Shown here: one piece after another, positions 26,488 through 35,145 of the stretch
Position numbering within the stretch: position 1 is the stretch's first letter
Layout of the letters: each line of letters starts with the position of its first letter
Assembly (NCBI GenBank): GCA_963648205.1
Contig: CAVJCT010000057.1
Span: 1 to 64,000 of the forward strand
DNA length: 64,000 bases
Direction: 5' to 3'
Origin: UBA1181 sp963648205
Lineage (GTDB): Bacteria > Bacteroidota > Bacteroidia > Bacteroidales > Paludibacteraceae
The notes under the pieces: generated by a model
Database searches by the model: none
The model's input: the letters and a program-made list of their open reading frames with translations, nothing else
Told to the model about the DNA's origin: nothing
Position numbers and translations under genes: made by a program

Positions 26488-26511
26488 TTACAACTCGCAC
26501 TCCTCCAATAC
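26488..26511. repeat. 24-bp direct repeat, right boundary of the R-M cassette (native DUF4286 3' end)
   Basis: Native 3' end of the DUF4286 gene; the partner copy is at 24427-24450 with three mismatches. The two copies bracket exactly the restriction and methyltransferase genes (about 2.04 kb). Confidence 0.75.
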
Positions 26512-26799
26512 CGTAGAAAACGGCAATGCCTCAACGCCAAAGGTCTCTAAGAGCGATTGTTTGACGTCGATGAAATAGTCTTCTTGAAAGGTCGTGACTT
26601 TGTCGTGCGAGGGCAATTCTACCTGCAAACTATAGGTGCATGTCTCGGGGTCTTGGGTGTGAACTTTCAAAAAACGAAGTCCGCCGATGTAGTCGCACTC
26701 TTGTAGGCTCGAAACACACGACTGGCGCATCCACGCTAAAAAATTCTGCTCTACTCGAGGAGAAATCGAAAATGTAGTGTTGAAAATAATCATCTGCAA
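26488..26799 (-). CDS. DUF4286 family protein
   Basis: 103 residues, no signal peptide. MIIFNTTFSISPRVEQNFLAWM resembles the DUF4286 family of small Bacteroidota proteins with a ferredoxin-like fold; function unknown. A start at the second ATG (26793) is equally possible. Its 3' end is the target duplicated around the neighbouring restriction-modification cassette. It is divergent from the AmgK-RapZ gene. Confidence 0.75.
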   Translation of the reverse strand: MQMIIFNTTFSISPRVEQNFLAWMRQSCVSSLQECDYIGGLRFLKVHTQDPETCTYSLQVELPSHDKVTTFQEDYFIDVKQSLLETFGVEALPFSTVLEECEL

Positions 26800-26812
26800 A
26801 AAATTAGTCTTG

Positions 26813-26845
26813 CAAAAATAGTAATTTTGAAGCCGTTTCCGTCAA
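26813..26845 (-). promoter_or_regulatory. Candidate promoter of the DUF4286 gene
   Basis: Minus strand: TTG (26845-26843), 22-nt spacer, TATTTTTG (26820-26813), an exact TAnnTTTG match. The start site would be only a few bases upstream of the ATG at 26799. Confidence 0.5.
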
Positions 26846-26912
26846 TTTGTGCTATAGCAAACCGCTTTTAATATCGCAAGTTGACAAATTTTTGTAAAAA
26901 ACTGATTATCAA

Positions 26913-28346
26913 ATGGAACAGTTAATTTCATTATACGAGAAGTTGGTGGGCGAAAATCCTTGCTGTACCTTACTGAAAGGGGAGGGCTCCAACCGCAAAT
27001 ACTTCCGACTTTCATCCAATAAAGGTTCGCTGATTGGCGTGCAAGGAGAGTCGGTCGAAGAGAACAGGGCATTTATCACTTTGGCAAAACATTTTGAAAA
27101 TCAGCAACTTAACACACCAAAAGTGGTTGCTGTTTCCGACGATTCTCTATTCTACTTACAAGAAGATTTGGGCGATGTGTCTCTATATCAGGCAATTGCG
27201 TCAGACATAAAGTCGCACGTCTTTTCGGACGAAAGTCGAGCAATCCTTAGAAAAACAATGTCGCAACTTGCTGATTTTCAGTTTAATGCAGCAAAAGGAC
27301 TCGATTTTTCCGTCTGTTACCCTATCCCTGCAATGGACAAAACCTCTATTATGTGGGATCTCAACTATTTCAAGTATTGTTTTTTGAAATTGATGAAGGT
27401 GAATTTCTTGGAGGTGAATTTGGAAAGGGATTTCAACAAATTGACGGACGATTTATTACAATACGACAGTAATACTTTCTTGTACAGAGATTTTCAGTCA
27501 CGCAACGTGATGTTGAAGGATGGTAACCCTTATTTCATTGATTTTCAGGGCGGTAGACGTGGACCGATTTTCTACGACGTAGCCTCTTTCGTATGGCAAG
27601 CCAAGGCAAATTATCCTGAAGAGGTGAGAGAAGAGTTGATTCAAGCCTATATGGAATCGCTTCGTAAGTATCAGACTGTCAACGAGGTAGCATTCAAGAA
27701 GACAATGGCTTTGTTCGTTCTTTTCCGTCAGTTGCAAGTGTTGGGTGCGTATGGCTACAGAGGTCTGTTTGAAGGGAAGAAATATTTCATAGAAAGCATT
27801 CCGTTGGCAATGAAAAACATAGCGGACTTGATTACGAAGAATGATTTTTCTGCTTATCCATATTTAATCTCTATCTTGAAGAATCTTGCAGAAGGATATG
27901 TTCACGAGGAGAAAAAAGTGTTGGACAACACAAAACTGACCGTGAAGGTTTTCAGTTTCTCTTATAAGAAAGGTATTCCTGATGATATTTCGGGAAATGG
28001 TGGCGGATATGTGTTTGATTGCCGTGGCGTTCACAATCCAGGAAAATATGAGCAGTACAAACCGCTGACGGGTATGGATCAGCCTGTAATTGATTTCCTT
28101 GAGCAGGATGGTGAGATTCTGAAATTCTTAGACCATATCTACGCTTTGGCTGATGCGCATGTGCAGCGATATATGGAGCGTGGATTCTCATCGTTGATGT
28201 TCTCGTTTGGCTGTACGGGTGGAAGACATCGTTCTGTTTACTCTGCCGAGCATGTTGCAGCGCACATTGCCCAGAAATTTGGTGTTAGGGTAGAACTCTG
28301 TCATCGTGAGCAGAACGTGGAGAAGACCTATCCTGCCGTTCTATAA
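26913..28346 (+). CDS. AmgK-like sugar kinase fused to a RapZ C-terminal domain
   Basis: 477 residues in two domains. Residues 1-330 are an aminoglycoside-phosphotransferase/AmgK-like kinase with the catalytic loop FLYRDFQSRNVML and the metal-binding YFIDFQGG; AmgK phosphorylates MurNAc/GlcNAc at the anomeric position in cell-wall recycling. Residues about 345-477 match the C-terminal domain of RapZ: SFSYKKGIPDD, DCRGVHNPG, SFGCTGGRHRSVY. In E. coli this domain binds glucosamine-6-phosphate and small RNA. The fusion suggests a kinase regulated by an amino-sugar phosphate in peptidoglycan recycling. No MurU-like partner follows; the next gene is convergent. Confidence 0.88.
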   Translation: MEQLISLYEKLVGENPCCTLLKGEGSNRKYFRLSSNKGSLIGVQGESVEENRAFITLAKHFENQQLNTPKVVAVSDDSLFYLQEDLGDVSLYQAIASDIKSHVFSDESRAILRKTMSQLADFQFNAAKGLDFSVCYPIPAMDKTSIMWDLNYFKYCFLKLMKVNFLEVNLERDFNKLTDDLLQYDSNTFLYRDFQSRNVMLKDGNPYFIDFQGGRRGPIFYDVASFVWQAKANYPEEVREELIQAYMESLRKYQTVNEVAFKKTMALFVLFRQLQVLGAYGYRGLFEGKKYFIESIPLAMKNIADLITKNDFSAYPYLISILKNLAEGYVHEEKKVLDNTKLTVKVFSFSYKKGIPDDISGNGGGYVFDCRGVHNPGKYEQYKPLTGMDQPVIDFLEQDGEILKFLDHIYALADAHVQRYMERGFSSLMFSFGCTGGRHRSVYSAEHVAAHIAQKFGVRVELCHREQNVEKTYPAVL

Positions 28347-28388
28347 AAGTGCTATCTAAACAGAAAATTTAGATTAACGCAAAATAAA

Positions 28389-28417
28389 AAAAGCCGCACC
28401 CGAAGGTACGGCTTTTA
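28389..28417. terminator. Bidirectional terminator between convergent genes
   Basis: Stem AAAGCCGCACC / GGTACGGCTTT with one mismatch and a CGAA tetraloop, flanked by A and T runs; serves the kinase gene and pckG. Confidence 0.8.
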
Positions 28418-28439
28418 TTGTTATCTATACGTTGTCAGA

Positions 28440-30254
28440 TTACATTCCAAGTCTTTTCTTGAAAGCGTCCAACTCAGCACGCAACTCCTTAGGGAGGTGT
28501 TTACCGAACTTAGCGTAGTGCTCTTCGATCAACTTAACCTCGTCCTTCCACTCGTCTGGGTTAACAGCCAAGACCTTCTTCATAGTCTCTTCGTTAACGT
28601 CAGCCAAACCGTCGATGTTGATTTGACCAGGAGCAGGAACCTTACCGATTACAGTGTCAACTGTCTCGCCCTTGCCATCGCAACGATCGAAGATGTAAGC
28701 CAATACACGGCTGTTATCACCGTAACCTGGCCACAAGAACTTACCGTTGTCTTTACGGAACCAGTTAACGAAGAAGATCTTAGGCAACTTAGTCTTATCC
28801 TTAGCTGCAGCACCAACTTCGATCCAGTGTTGGAAGTAGTCTCCCATGTTGTAACCACAGAATGGCAACATAGCGAATGGGTCACGACGTACACCAGCCT
28901 TCAAACCGATAGCAGCAGCAGTTACCTCAGAACCTACGATAGATCCCATGTAAACACCGTGATTCCAGTCGTTAGCCTCGTGGATCAAAGGAACAGTGCT
29001 AGGACGACGACCACCGAACAAGATTGCAGAAACAGGAACACCTGCCTCAGCCTCCCACTCAGGAGCGATTCCTGGACATTGACATGCAGGAGCAGCGAAA
29101 CGAGAGTTCTTGTGTGCAACTGGGTTCTCATCCTTATCGCGAGAAGAAGGATCGTCAACAACGTTACCCTTCCAATCGATAGTACCCTTAGGACAATCGT
29201 ATCCGATTCCTTCCCACCAAATATCACCGTCTGGAGTGTAACCTACGTTAGTGAAGATAGTGTTTTTGTTGCAGCTCTCCAAAGCGTTCTTGTTAGTCTT
29301 AGCTGAAGTGTAAGGAGCAACACCGAAGAAACCAGCCTCTGGGTTGATAGCGTAAAGACGACCATCCTTACCATATTTCATCCAAGCGATATCATCACCT
29401 ACAGTCTCAACCTTCCATCCTGGAATAGTAGGGATCAACATTGCCAAGTTAGTCTTACCACATGCTGATGGGAATGCAGCACAAACGTACTTTTTCTCAC
29501 CCTTAGGGTTAGTCAAACCGAGGATCAACATGTGCTCTGCCAACCAACCTTCTTCCTTAGCCATAACAGAAGCAATACGCAAAGCGAAGCACTTCTTACC
29601 AAGCAATGCATTTCCTCCGTAACCTGAACCGAACGTCCAAATTTCACGCTCTTCTGGGAATTGTACGATGTACTTGTCATCGATTGGAGCGCAAGGCCAC
29701 TTCTTGTCAGTCAATCCGTCTGGCAATGGCTTTCCTACTGAGTGGATACAAGGAATGAAATCACCGCTCTTCTCGATCAATTCCAATGCCTTGCTACCCA
29801 TACGAGTCATGATCTTCATTGATCCTACAACGTATGCAGAGTCAGTGATCTCAACACCCAACTGGCTGATAGGACCACCGAGAGGACCCATTGAGAATGG
29901 GATAACGTACATCGTACGGCCCTTCATACAACCATTGTACTTGTTGATCAAGATATGCTTCATTTGAACAGGATCCATCCAGTTGTTAGTTGGTCCTGCA
30001 TCTTCTTGTTTCTTAGAACAAATAAAAGTACGGTTCTCTACACGAGCAACATCACTTGGATCTGACTGGAAGTAGTAGCTGTTAGGACGTTTCTCCTCGT
30101 TCAACTTCTTAGCCAAACCTTTTGCTACACATTCGTCCATAAGACGAGTGAACTCGGCATCAGAGCCATCACATAAGTAAACATCCTCAGGTTGACAAAT
30201 ATCAGCCCACATCTTTACCCATGCGTTCAATTTTGCATTCTTGGTGTTAATCAT
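28440..30254 (-). CDS. pckG: Phosphoenolpyruvate carboxykinase (GTP)
   Basis: Interconverts oxaloacetate and PEP with GTP/GDP. 604 residues, the length of the GTP-dependent class. The kinase-1a loop with the reactive cysteine, FPSACGKTNLAML, is present around residue 265, and the N-terminus and ENRTFICS are typical for the GTP family, not the ATP-type PckA more common in Bacteroidales. In anaerobic Bacteroidota the reaction usually runs towards oxaloacetate in the succinate pathway. Codon use is strongly biased, suggesting high expression. A TATCTTTG element lies about 100 nt upstream. Confidence 0.95.
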   Translation of the reverse strand: MINTKNAKLNAWVKMWADICQPEDVYLCDGSDAEFTRLMDECVAKGLAKKLNEEKRPNSYYFQSDPSDVARVENRTFICSKKQEDAGPTNNWMDPVQMKHILINKYNGCMKGRTMYVIPFSMGPLGGPISQLGVEITDSAYVVGSMKIMTRMGSKALELIEKSGDFIPCIHSVGKPLPDGLTDKKWPCAPIDDKYIVQFPEEREIWTFGSGYGGNALLGKKCFALRIASVMAKEEGWLAEHMLILGLTNPKGEKKYVCAAFPSACGKTNLAMLIPTIPGWKVETVGDDIAWMKYGKDGRLYAINPEAGFFGVAPYTSAKTNKNALESCNKNTIFTNVGYTPDGDIWWEGIGYDCPKGTIDWKGNVVDDPSSRDKDENPVAHKNSRFAAPACQCPGIAPEWEAEAGVPVSAILFGGRRPSTVPLIHEANDWNHGVYMGSIVGSEVTAAAIGLKAGVRRDPFAMLPFCGYNMGDYFQHWIEVGAAAKDKTKLPKIFFVNWFRKDNGKFLWPGYGDNSRVLAYIFDRCDGKGETVDTVIGKVPAPGQINIDGLADVNEETMKKVLAVNPDEWKDEVKLIEEHYAKFGKHLPKELRAELDAFKKRLGM

Positions 30255-30357
30255 AAAATTATAATTTTATAAAAGTATCTTTCTCTATTCTATCGTCTTC
30301 TCGGGAATCCTTCATCTTCGTCTTTTACAACACAAAACCTACTCCCAGAAAACCGCG

Positions 30358-30365
30358 CAAAGATA
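30358..30365 (-). promoter_or_regulatory. -7 promoter element of pckG
   Basis: TATCTTTG on the minus strand, exact TAnnTTTG match, about 104 nt before the pckG start codon. Confidence 0.45.
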
Positions 30366-30405
30366 AAGATTTTTTCGTTACGTTTCTTATCCTTTACAAT
30401 AGTAA

Positions 30406-30438
30406 TTGAAAATTTTTCTTCCCTATTTTCTACCTTTG
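30406..30438 (+). promoter_or_regulatory. Promoter of the thioesterase gene
   Basis: TTG at 30406-30408, 22-nt spacer, TACCTTTG at 30431-30438. This places transcription start near 30443 and shows that the coding region begins at 30472 and not at the upstream in-frame TTG. Confidence 0.6.
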
Positions 30439-30471
30439 CACATCTTAATTTTTTTCAATACTAATTCAAAT

Positions 30472-30876
30472 ATGGCAGATTATATTTTTGAATACGAGTT
30501 CGAGGTGCGCGATTATGAATGTGACATCCAAGGTATCGTCAATAATGCAAACTATCAGCACTATATGGAGCATGCGCGCCATCGTTTCATTCAAACACTC
30601 AACCTGGATTTCGCCGACCTGACCAAGCGTGGCATCATCTTAGTGGTGGCTAAAGCGGAACTCCAATACAAGAAACCTCTCGTGAGCAACGATAAGTTTG
30701 TCTGCCGTGTCAATGTGGCAAAAGAGGGTTGGCGCTACGTTTTCTATGAGGATATCTACCGCTCGTCTGACAATGCTCTCTGCACGAAAGGTCGCTTCGA
30801 CATCGTTTCAGTGATCAATGGTAGATTGGGCGTTTCGGAAGAAGTGGACAAGGCTTTGTTCGGAGAGAACGCTTAG
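30472..30876 (+). CDS. 4HBT-family acyl-CoA thioesterase
   Basis: 134-residue hot-dog-fold protein. YECDIQGIVNNANYQHYMEHARHRF is close to the active-site segment of the 4-hydroxybenzoyl-CoA thioesterase/YbgC group (D-x-QGIVNxxxY, with Asn or Asp as catalytic position). The start at 30472 follows from the promoter at 30406-30438. Monocistronic, divergent from pckG. Substrate unknown. Confidence 0.85.
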   Translation: MADYIFEYEFEVRDYECDIQGIVNNANYQHYMEHARHRFIQTLNLDFADLTKRGIILVVAKAELQYKKPLVSNDKFVCRVNVAKEGWRYVFYEDIYRSSDNALCTKGRFDIVSVINGRLGVSEEVDKALFGENA

Positions 30877-30890
30877 ATATTTCTTAATAA

Positions 30891-31775
30891 TTATAGATAG
30901 ACTGTCAAGCCTTTGGGTACAATCTCCACGCAAATATCAGTTCCTAAATTGATAGGCTCGCCATCAATGTGAAATTCTCCTTCGTAAGGACGAGAGAGGA
31001 CGACACGACTGGCTTGCATGATGGTAACGTGGCGACTTTGATCGATTCTCTTCATGAAAAGTTGCCACGCCAAACGTGGAATCGCATAAATTGGAAATGG
31101 ATCGAGGATGCAGATATCCATCAGTCCGTCGCGCGTGCTGGCATGCGGCGCAATATACGCCATGTTGCCGTACTGAGAGGCATTTGCAAAGGTGATTAAG
31201 AATGCACGGCGCGAAATATAACCCTCACCAAACGAGAGTTTATATTTATATGATTTGTACTTAAAGTATTCCTTTACGATTATTTTGATATATGTAAATA
31301 ACCCTCTTGTGTTGGCATTGGCGAAAGTGTGACTGATATGGGCGTCGAAACCGGTGCCACAGGTGCAGAAGAAAGGCTCGTTGTCGACCAAACCGTAGTC
31401 CATCTCACGACGAGAACCTTCGTTGATTTGCTTGAGTGCCTTGCGCGGTGTCATCGAGATGCCGAGATGGCGAGCAAGCCCATTTCCCGAGCCGTATGGA
31501 ACAATGCTGAATGCAGTGTTAGAACCAATCAAACCAGAGGCCACCTCGTTCATCGTGCCGTCGCCACCGCAAGCAACAACGACATCATAACCTTCCGAAG
31601 CGTATTGTTTCGATAATTTTTTACCATGCCCAGCATATTCAGTGAACACGATGGCGGGTGTTTCCCACTGTTCAGTGTCGAGAACCTCGTTGATAAGATC
31701 AGGGAGATCTTTTTTGTCACTTGTTCCCGAGATAGGGTTGATTACAAAAGCAATACGTTTTTTTGTTTCCGCCAT
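30891..31775 (-). CDS. Diacylglycerol/sphingosine-kinase-family lipid kinase
   Basis: About 294 residues. The ATP-binding motif of the DAGK catalytic domain is visible (FVINPISGT near the start and VVACGGDGTMNEVASGL around residues 58-75), followed by SGNGLARHLG. Such YegS/DgkB-like proteins phosphorylate diacylglycerol or sphingoid bases; Bacteroidota contain sphingolipids, so either is possible. ATG at 31775 is preferred over the longer frame from 31799, because a TACTTTTG promoter element overlaps the latter. Confidence 0.85.
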   Translation of the reverse strand: MAETKKRIAFVINPISGTSDKKDLPDLINEVLDTEQWETPAIVFTEYAGHGKKLSKQYASEGYDVVVACGGDGTMNEVASGLIGSNTAFSIVPYGSGNGLARHLGISMTPRKALKQINEGSRREMDYGLVDNEPFFCTCGTGFDAHISHTFANANTRGLFTYIKIIVKEYFKYKSYKYKLSFGEGYISRRAFLITFANASQYGNMAYIAPHASTRDGLMDICILDPFPIYAIPRLAWQLFMKRIDQSRHVTIMQASRVVLSRPYEGEFHIDGEPINLGTDICVEIVPKGLTVYL

Positions 31776-31796
31776 GGTATCGTAAATAGGATAGAA

Positions 31797-31804
31797 CAAA
31801 AGTA
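31797..31804 (-). promoter_or_regulatory. -7 promoter element of the lipid kinase gene
   Basis: TACTTTTG on the minus strand, exact TAnnTTTG match, 21 nt before the ATG at 31775. Confidence 0.45.
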
Positions 31805-31840
31805 AAAAAAGGCAGCCCTCAACGAAAGAACTGCCATCCG

Positions 31841-31913
<73 letters not shown>

Positions 31914-31967
31914 ATTTGCGACCACAAAAATAGGCCTTTATTTTTACATCGCCCAAAAAAAAAATCA

Positions 31968-31975
31968 TAAATTTG
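31968..31975 (+). promoter_or_regulatory. -7 promoter element upstream of the acetyltransferase-like gene
   Basis: TAAATTTG, exact TAnnTTTG match, 35 nt before the ATG at 32011; no clear TTG at -33. Confidence 0.4.
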
Positions 31976-32010
31976 CACGCCCGAAGAAAAAAACTTCGTT
32001 CATCATTGAT

Positions 32011-33132
32011 ATGATTGAAATTAGAGAAGTCGTAACTGACAAAGATTTAAAGAAGTTCATCCGTTTTGTCAATGAACTCTACGCTGACTGCCCTCAGTGG
32101 GTGCCTGCTTTGGAGTTTGACGAACTGAACACGCTACGCAAAGAGAAAAATCCGGCTTTCGAGCATTGCAAGGCTTGCTACTGGATGGCTTATAAAGAGG
32201 ATAAAATTGTGGGACGCATCGCTGGCATCATCAACTATGCTGCCAACCAGAAATGGGGCGACAAGGTGCGTTTCGGTTGGTTCGATTTCATTGACGATAT
32301 CGAAGTGGCTCGTCTGCTACTCGAAACGGTGGAGCAATGGGGCAAAGCAAACGGTATGACAGGCATCCATGGCCCGTTGGGATTCAACGATATGGACAAG
32401 GAGGGTATGCTCGTCGAGGGTTTTGACAAAGTACCTACCATCGCCACCCTCTACAACTACCCCTACTATCCGAAATATCTCGAACAGTTGGGCTACGCAA
32501 AGGCTGAAGACTGGTTGCAATACCGTATCACCGTCGGCAATTCCGTCCCCGAGAAAATCGTGCGTGTTAATAATATTATCGCTCAGAAAAACAGTGATTT
32601 GCGGGTTCTTCATTTCAAGAAGAAAAGCGAAATCAAGAAATATGCTCACGATCTCTTCATCACCCTCAACGCTGCTTTTGCCAACCTCTACGGATATTCG
32701 CAGCTGACTGACCGCGAGATTGAAGTCATCATCGGCAACTATTTCTCATTTGTCAATCCGAAATTCGTCAGCATCATCGTCGACAAAAACGATAAGGTCG
32801 TGGCTTTCGGAATCAGCATGCCAAACCTCTCTGCCGCATACCAAAAAGCAAAAGGCAAACTTTTCCCATTCGGATTCATTCATCTTTTGAAAGGTCTAAA
32901 AAATAAAGAAACAATTGATTTATATCTGAATGGTGTGCATCCAGACTGGCAGAAAAGAGGTATTCACTCACTCTTCTTCACGCAGTTGAACCAGGCATAT
33001 ATCGACAATCATTTCAAATATGCGTTGACGAATCCTCAGTTGGAGACGAACATCAATGCTGTCGGAATCTGGGACAACTACGAGAAAGAACTTCACATGC
33101 GTCGTCGCTGCTATGTGAAGGAAATAAATTAG
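32011..33132 (+). CDS. GNAT-like N-acetyltransferase family protein (YghO-like)
   Basis: 373 residues, cytosolic. IVGRIAGIINYAANQKW and GIHGPLGFNDMDKEGMLVEGF are typical of a conserved family with an N-terminal GNAT-like region and a second acyltransferase-like half (GVHPDWQKRGIHSLFFTQL near 310 resembles the acetyl-CoA loop). Widespread in Bacteroidota, no established substrate. Follows the divergent tRNA gene. Confidence 0.7.
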   Translation: MIEIREVVTDKDLKKFIRFVNELYADCPQWVPALEFDELNTLRKEKNPAFEHCKACYWMAYKEDKIVGRIAGIINYAANQKWGDKVRFGWFDFIDDIEVARLLLETVEQWGKANGMTGIHGPLGFNDMDKEGMLVEGFDKVPTIATLYNYPYYPKYLEQLGYAKAEDWLQYRITVGNSVPEKIVRVNNIIAQKNSDLRVLHFKKKSEIKKYAHDLFITLNAAFANLYGYSQLTDREIEVIIGNYFSFVNPKFVSIIVDKNDKVVAFGISMPNLSAAYQKAKGKLFPFGFIHLLKGLKNKETIDLYLNGVHPDWQKRGIHSLFFTQLNQAYIDNHFKYALTNPQLETNINAVGIWDNYEKELHMRRRCYVKEIN

Positions 33133-33204
33133 TTGTTTAAAATATTGAAAATCACATAATAACGATATTCTAAATTCGTTTTATTTGAATAAGGTATAAA
33201 TTGT

Positions 33205-33600
33205 ATGAATAGAGAGGAAGTTTTCGCATTAATGTCGAAAGACAAGTTTGTTGAGCGTAACGGTATTCGTCTTGTTGAATTAGGAGAGGGTACAGCTATC
33301 TCTGAAATGGTCATTTCCGACTACCATCTGAATGGAAATGGCACAGTGCAAGGTGGCGCGCTTTTCACATTGGCAGACTTCACTTGTGCGGCGGCTGCCA
33401 ACACCCACGAGAAACTCACAGTCTCGTTGGATGGGTCGATAGACTTCATCAAAGCAGTGTCGAAAGGCGTGCTTACAGCCAAGGCAACGGAGGTGTCGGT
33501 CAGACGAACCATCGCATCCTACAGAGTAGACATCACCAACGAAGAGGGCAAGCTCATCGCAACCTTCCACTCTAAACTATTTAGATTAGATCCCAAATGA
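33205..33600 (+). CDS. PaaI-family thioesterase
   Basis: 131-residue hot-dog protein. GTVQGGALFTLADFTCAAAAN fits the HGGxxxxxxD-type active-site helix of PaaI/YiiD thioesterases (His replaced by Gln here: VQGG). It overlaps the next gene by 4 nt (ATGA), so translation is coupled. Likely hydrolyses an acyl-CoA; substrate unknown. Confidence 0.85.
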   Translation: MNREEVFALMSKDKFVERNGIRLVELGEGTAISEMVISDYHLNGNGTVQGGALFTLADFTCAAAANTHEKLTVSLDGSIDFIKAVSKGVLTAKATEVSVRRTIASYRVDITNEEGKLIATFHSKLFRLDPK

Positions 33601-34355
33601 AACAGTTTTTGATTAATCCCCTGCAGACTATCATCGGTTTGGCCTTGTCGCTGACAATGCTGTGCGGATGCCATTTTTCTACACCAGAAGAAACCATCAT
33701 CGAGCCACAGGAGACAAAAACTGATACGATAAAAACGACACAACAAGATACCGTTATTGTCAAACCTCGCAAACACTGCTCTCTCTACGCTTCCCTGAAG
33801 AACAGTTACTTCTTGCGCGACCCCAACCGCATGCACATCATAACGGGTAGAGAGGTGGGACTGAAAGAGCCATTCCGTAAAAACGCAGATTTCTTGGCGA
33901 TACGCGATTCATTATTAGAAAATAATATTTTGCAATATGTTGAGGAGGGCGAGCATTTCGTTAAGAAGCCAATGCACTACTCCTATCCTTATATGACACC
34001 TGATGCGATCGCTCTTCTGAACGAGATCTGCAACCGCTTCCACGAAAAATTAATGAAGAAGAAACTCAATTCTTACTCCATCATCCTGACCTCTTGTTTG
34101 CGCACCTTGGAGAGTCAAAACACTTTGAGAAGTTCTAATCTCAACGCCACGCGCGACACTACGAGTCACGCTTTCGGCGCATCTTTCGACATCTCCTACT
34201 GGGAGTTCTACAACGACAGGACAAAGCAAACTGTACGATATAAGAATCTGCAAAAGATTCTGCATCAGACCATTAAAGAGATACGCAACGAGAAGAAATG
34301 CTTGGTGATCAAAGAGACTGGGCAATTCTGTTTCCACTGCACTGTAATCTATTAG
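33597..34355 (+). CDS. DUF5715-like lipoprotein with M15/VanY-type motifs
   Basis: 252 residues. N-terminal signal with cysteine (MLCGCHFS), so probably a lipoprotein or signal-anchored protein. The C-terminal half shows the features of M15-type D,D-peptidases: TSCLRTLESQ, SHAFGASFDISYW (S-H-x-x-G-x-x-x-D zinc ligands) and FHCTV near the end. This suggests a peptidoglycan peptidase or a related cell-wall protein. The ATG overlaps the thioesterase stop, and recO follows within 6 nt, giving a three-gene operon. Confidence 0.75.
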   Translation: MKQFLINPLQTIIGLALSLTMLCGCHFSTPEETIIEPQETKTDTIKTTQQDTVIVKPRKHCSLYASLKNSYFLRDPNRMHIITGREVGLKEPFRKNADFLAIRDSLLENNILQYVEEGEHFVKKPMHYSYPYMTPDAIALLNEICNRFHEKLMKKKLNSYSIILTSCLRTLESQNTLRSSNLNATRDTTSHAFGASFDISYWEFYNDRTKQTVRYKNLQKILHQTIKEIRNEKKCLVIKETGQFCFHCTVIY

Positions 34356-34360
34356 CCGAT

Positions 34361-35083
34361 ATGAATTTGAAGACGGATGCCATCGTGCTGAGCGTCAACA
34401 AGTTTAAAGACAACGCCAGTATAGTCGACCTCTACACACAGGAGGCCGGACGCACTACTTTTTTGCTCTACGGAGCGCAAAGCAAGAAGCATAGAGGCAG
34501 TGCGTGTTTGCATCCTCTTTCGATGGTGAGCATCGACGTGAACGTTCGCAACAGTCGCGAGTTGAACGTCATCAATGAAATCAAACAGTTGGAACCCAAT
34601 CCGGAACTGATATTCAATCCGGTAAAAAGTGCGCTTTCCTTCTTTGTCTCCGAAGTTCTTCTGCATGTTTTGAAGACCAATGAGAAAGATGACAATCTCT
34701 TTAACTTCCTACGAAATACAATTGCCACGCTGTCGGAAAGCAAGAAAGGCTTAGGCAATTTTCACATACTCTTTTTGATTCGCCTTTCACGATTTTTGGG
34801 CTTTCAACCCCAACGAGAAGAAAGTGCGAGTTACACCTATTTCGACCTGTTGCAGGTGGAATATACCAACACACACCCTGCGCATAGCCATTTTTTGCAA
34901 GGAAGAGAGGCAGACCAAATGCAGAAATTACTGCGAATGACCCCATTCAACTATGCCTATTTCCGTTTCACAAAATCCGAGCGAGAGCAGGTAATAAACT
35001 ATCTATTAGAATATTACAAACTACACACTGACAGTTTTGGCGAGATACACTCGTTGGAAGTGTTAAAAGAGGTGTTTGCGTGA
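34361..35083 (+). CDS. recO: DNA repair protein RecO
   Basis: 240 residues. N-terminal OB-fold begins LKTDAIVLSVNKFKDNASIVDLYT, followed by TFLLYGAQSKKHRGSACLHPL, the typical RecO layout; the C-terminal part is helical and lacks the four-cysteine zinc site of some RecO proteins. RecO loads RecA with RecR at ssDNA gaps. The ATG at 34361 is chosen because the RecO N-terminus begins there; the longer frame runs into the preceding gene. Confidence 0.9.
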   Translation: MNLKTDAIVLSVNKFKDNASIVDLYTQEAGRTTFLLYGAQSKKHRGSACLHPLSMVSIDVNVRNSRELNVINEIKQLEPNPELIFNPVKSALSFFVSEVLLHVLKTNEKDDNLFNFLRNTIATLSESKKGLGNFHILFLIRLSRFLGFQPQREESASYTYFDLLQVEYTNTHPAHSHFLQGREADQMQKLLRMTPFNYAYFRFTKSEREQVINYLLEYYKLHTDSFGEIHSLEVLKEVFA

Positions 35084-35092
35084 GACCCAACA

Positions 35093-35124
35093 AAAAAGGC
35101 GTACTAACGAGTAGCACGCCTTTC
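35093..35124. terminator. Bidirectional hairpin between recO and the convergent gene
   Basis: AAAGGCGT / ACGCCTTT arms around an interrupted inner stem, with flanking A and T runs. Confidence 0.7.
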
Positions 35125-35145
35125 TCTATGAGAAAAATCTACGAA

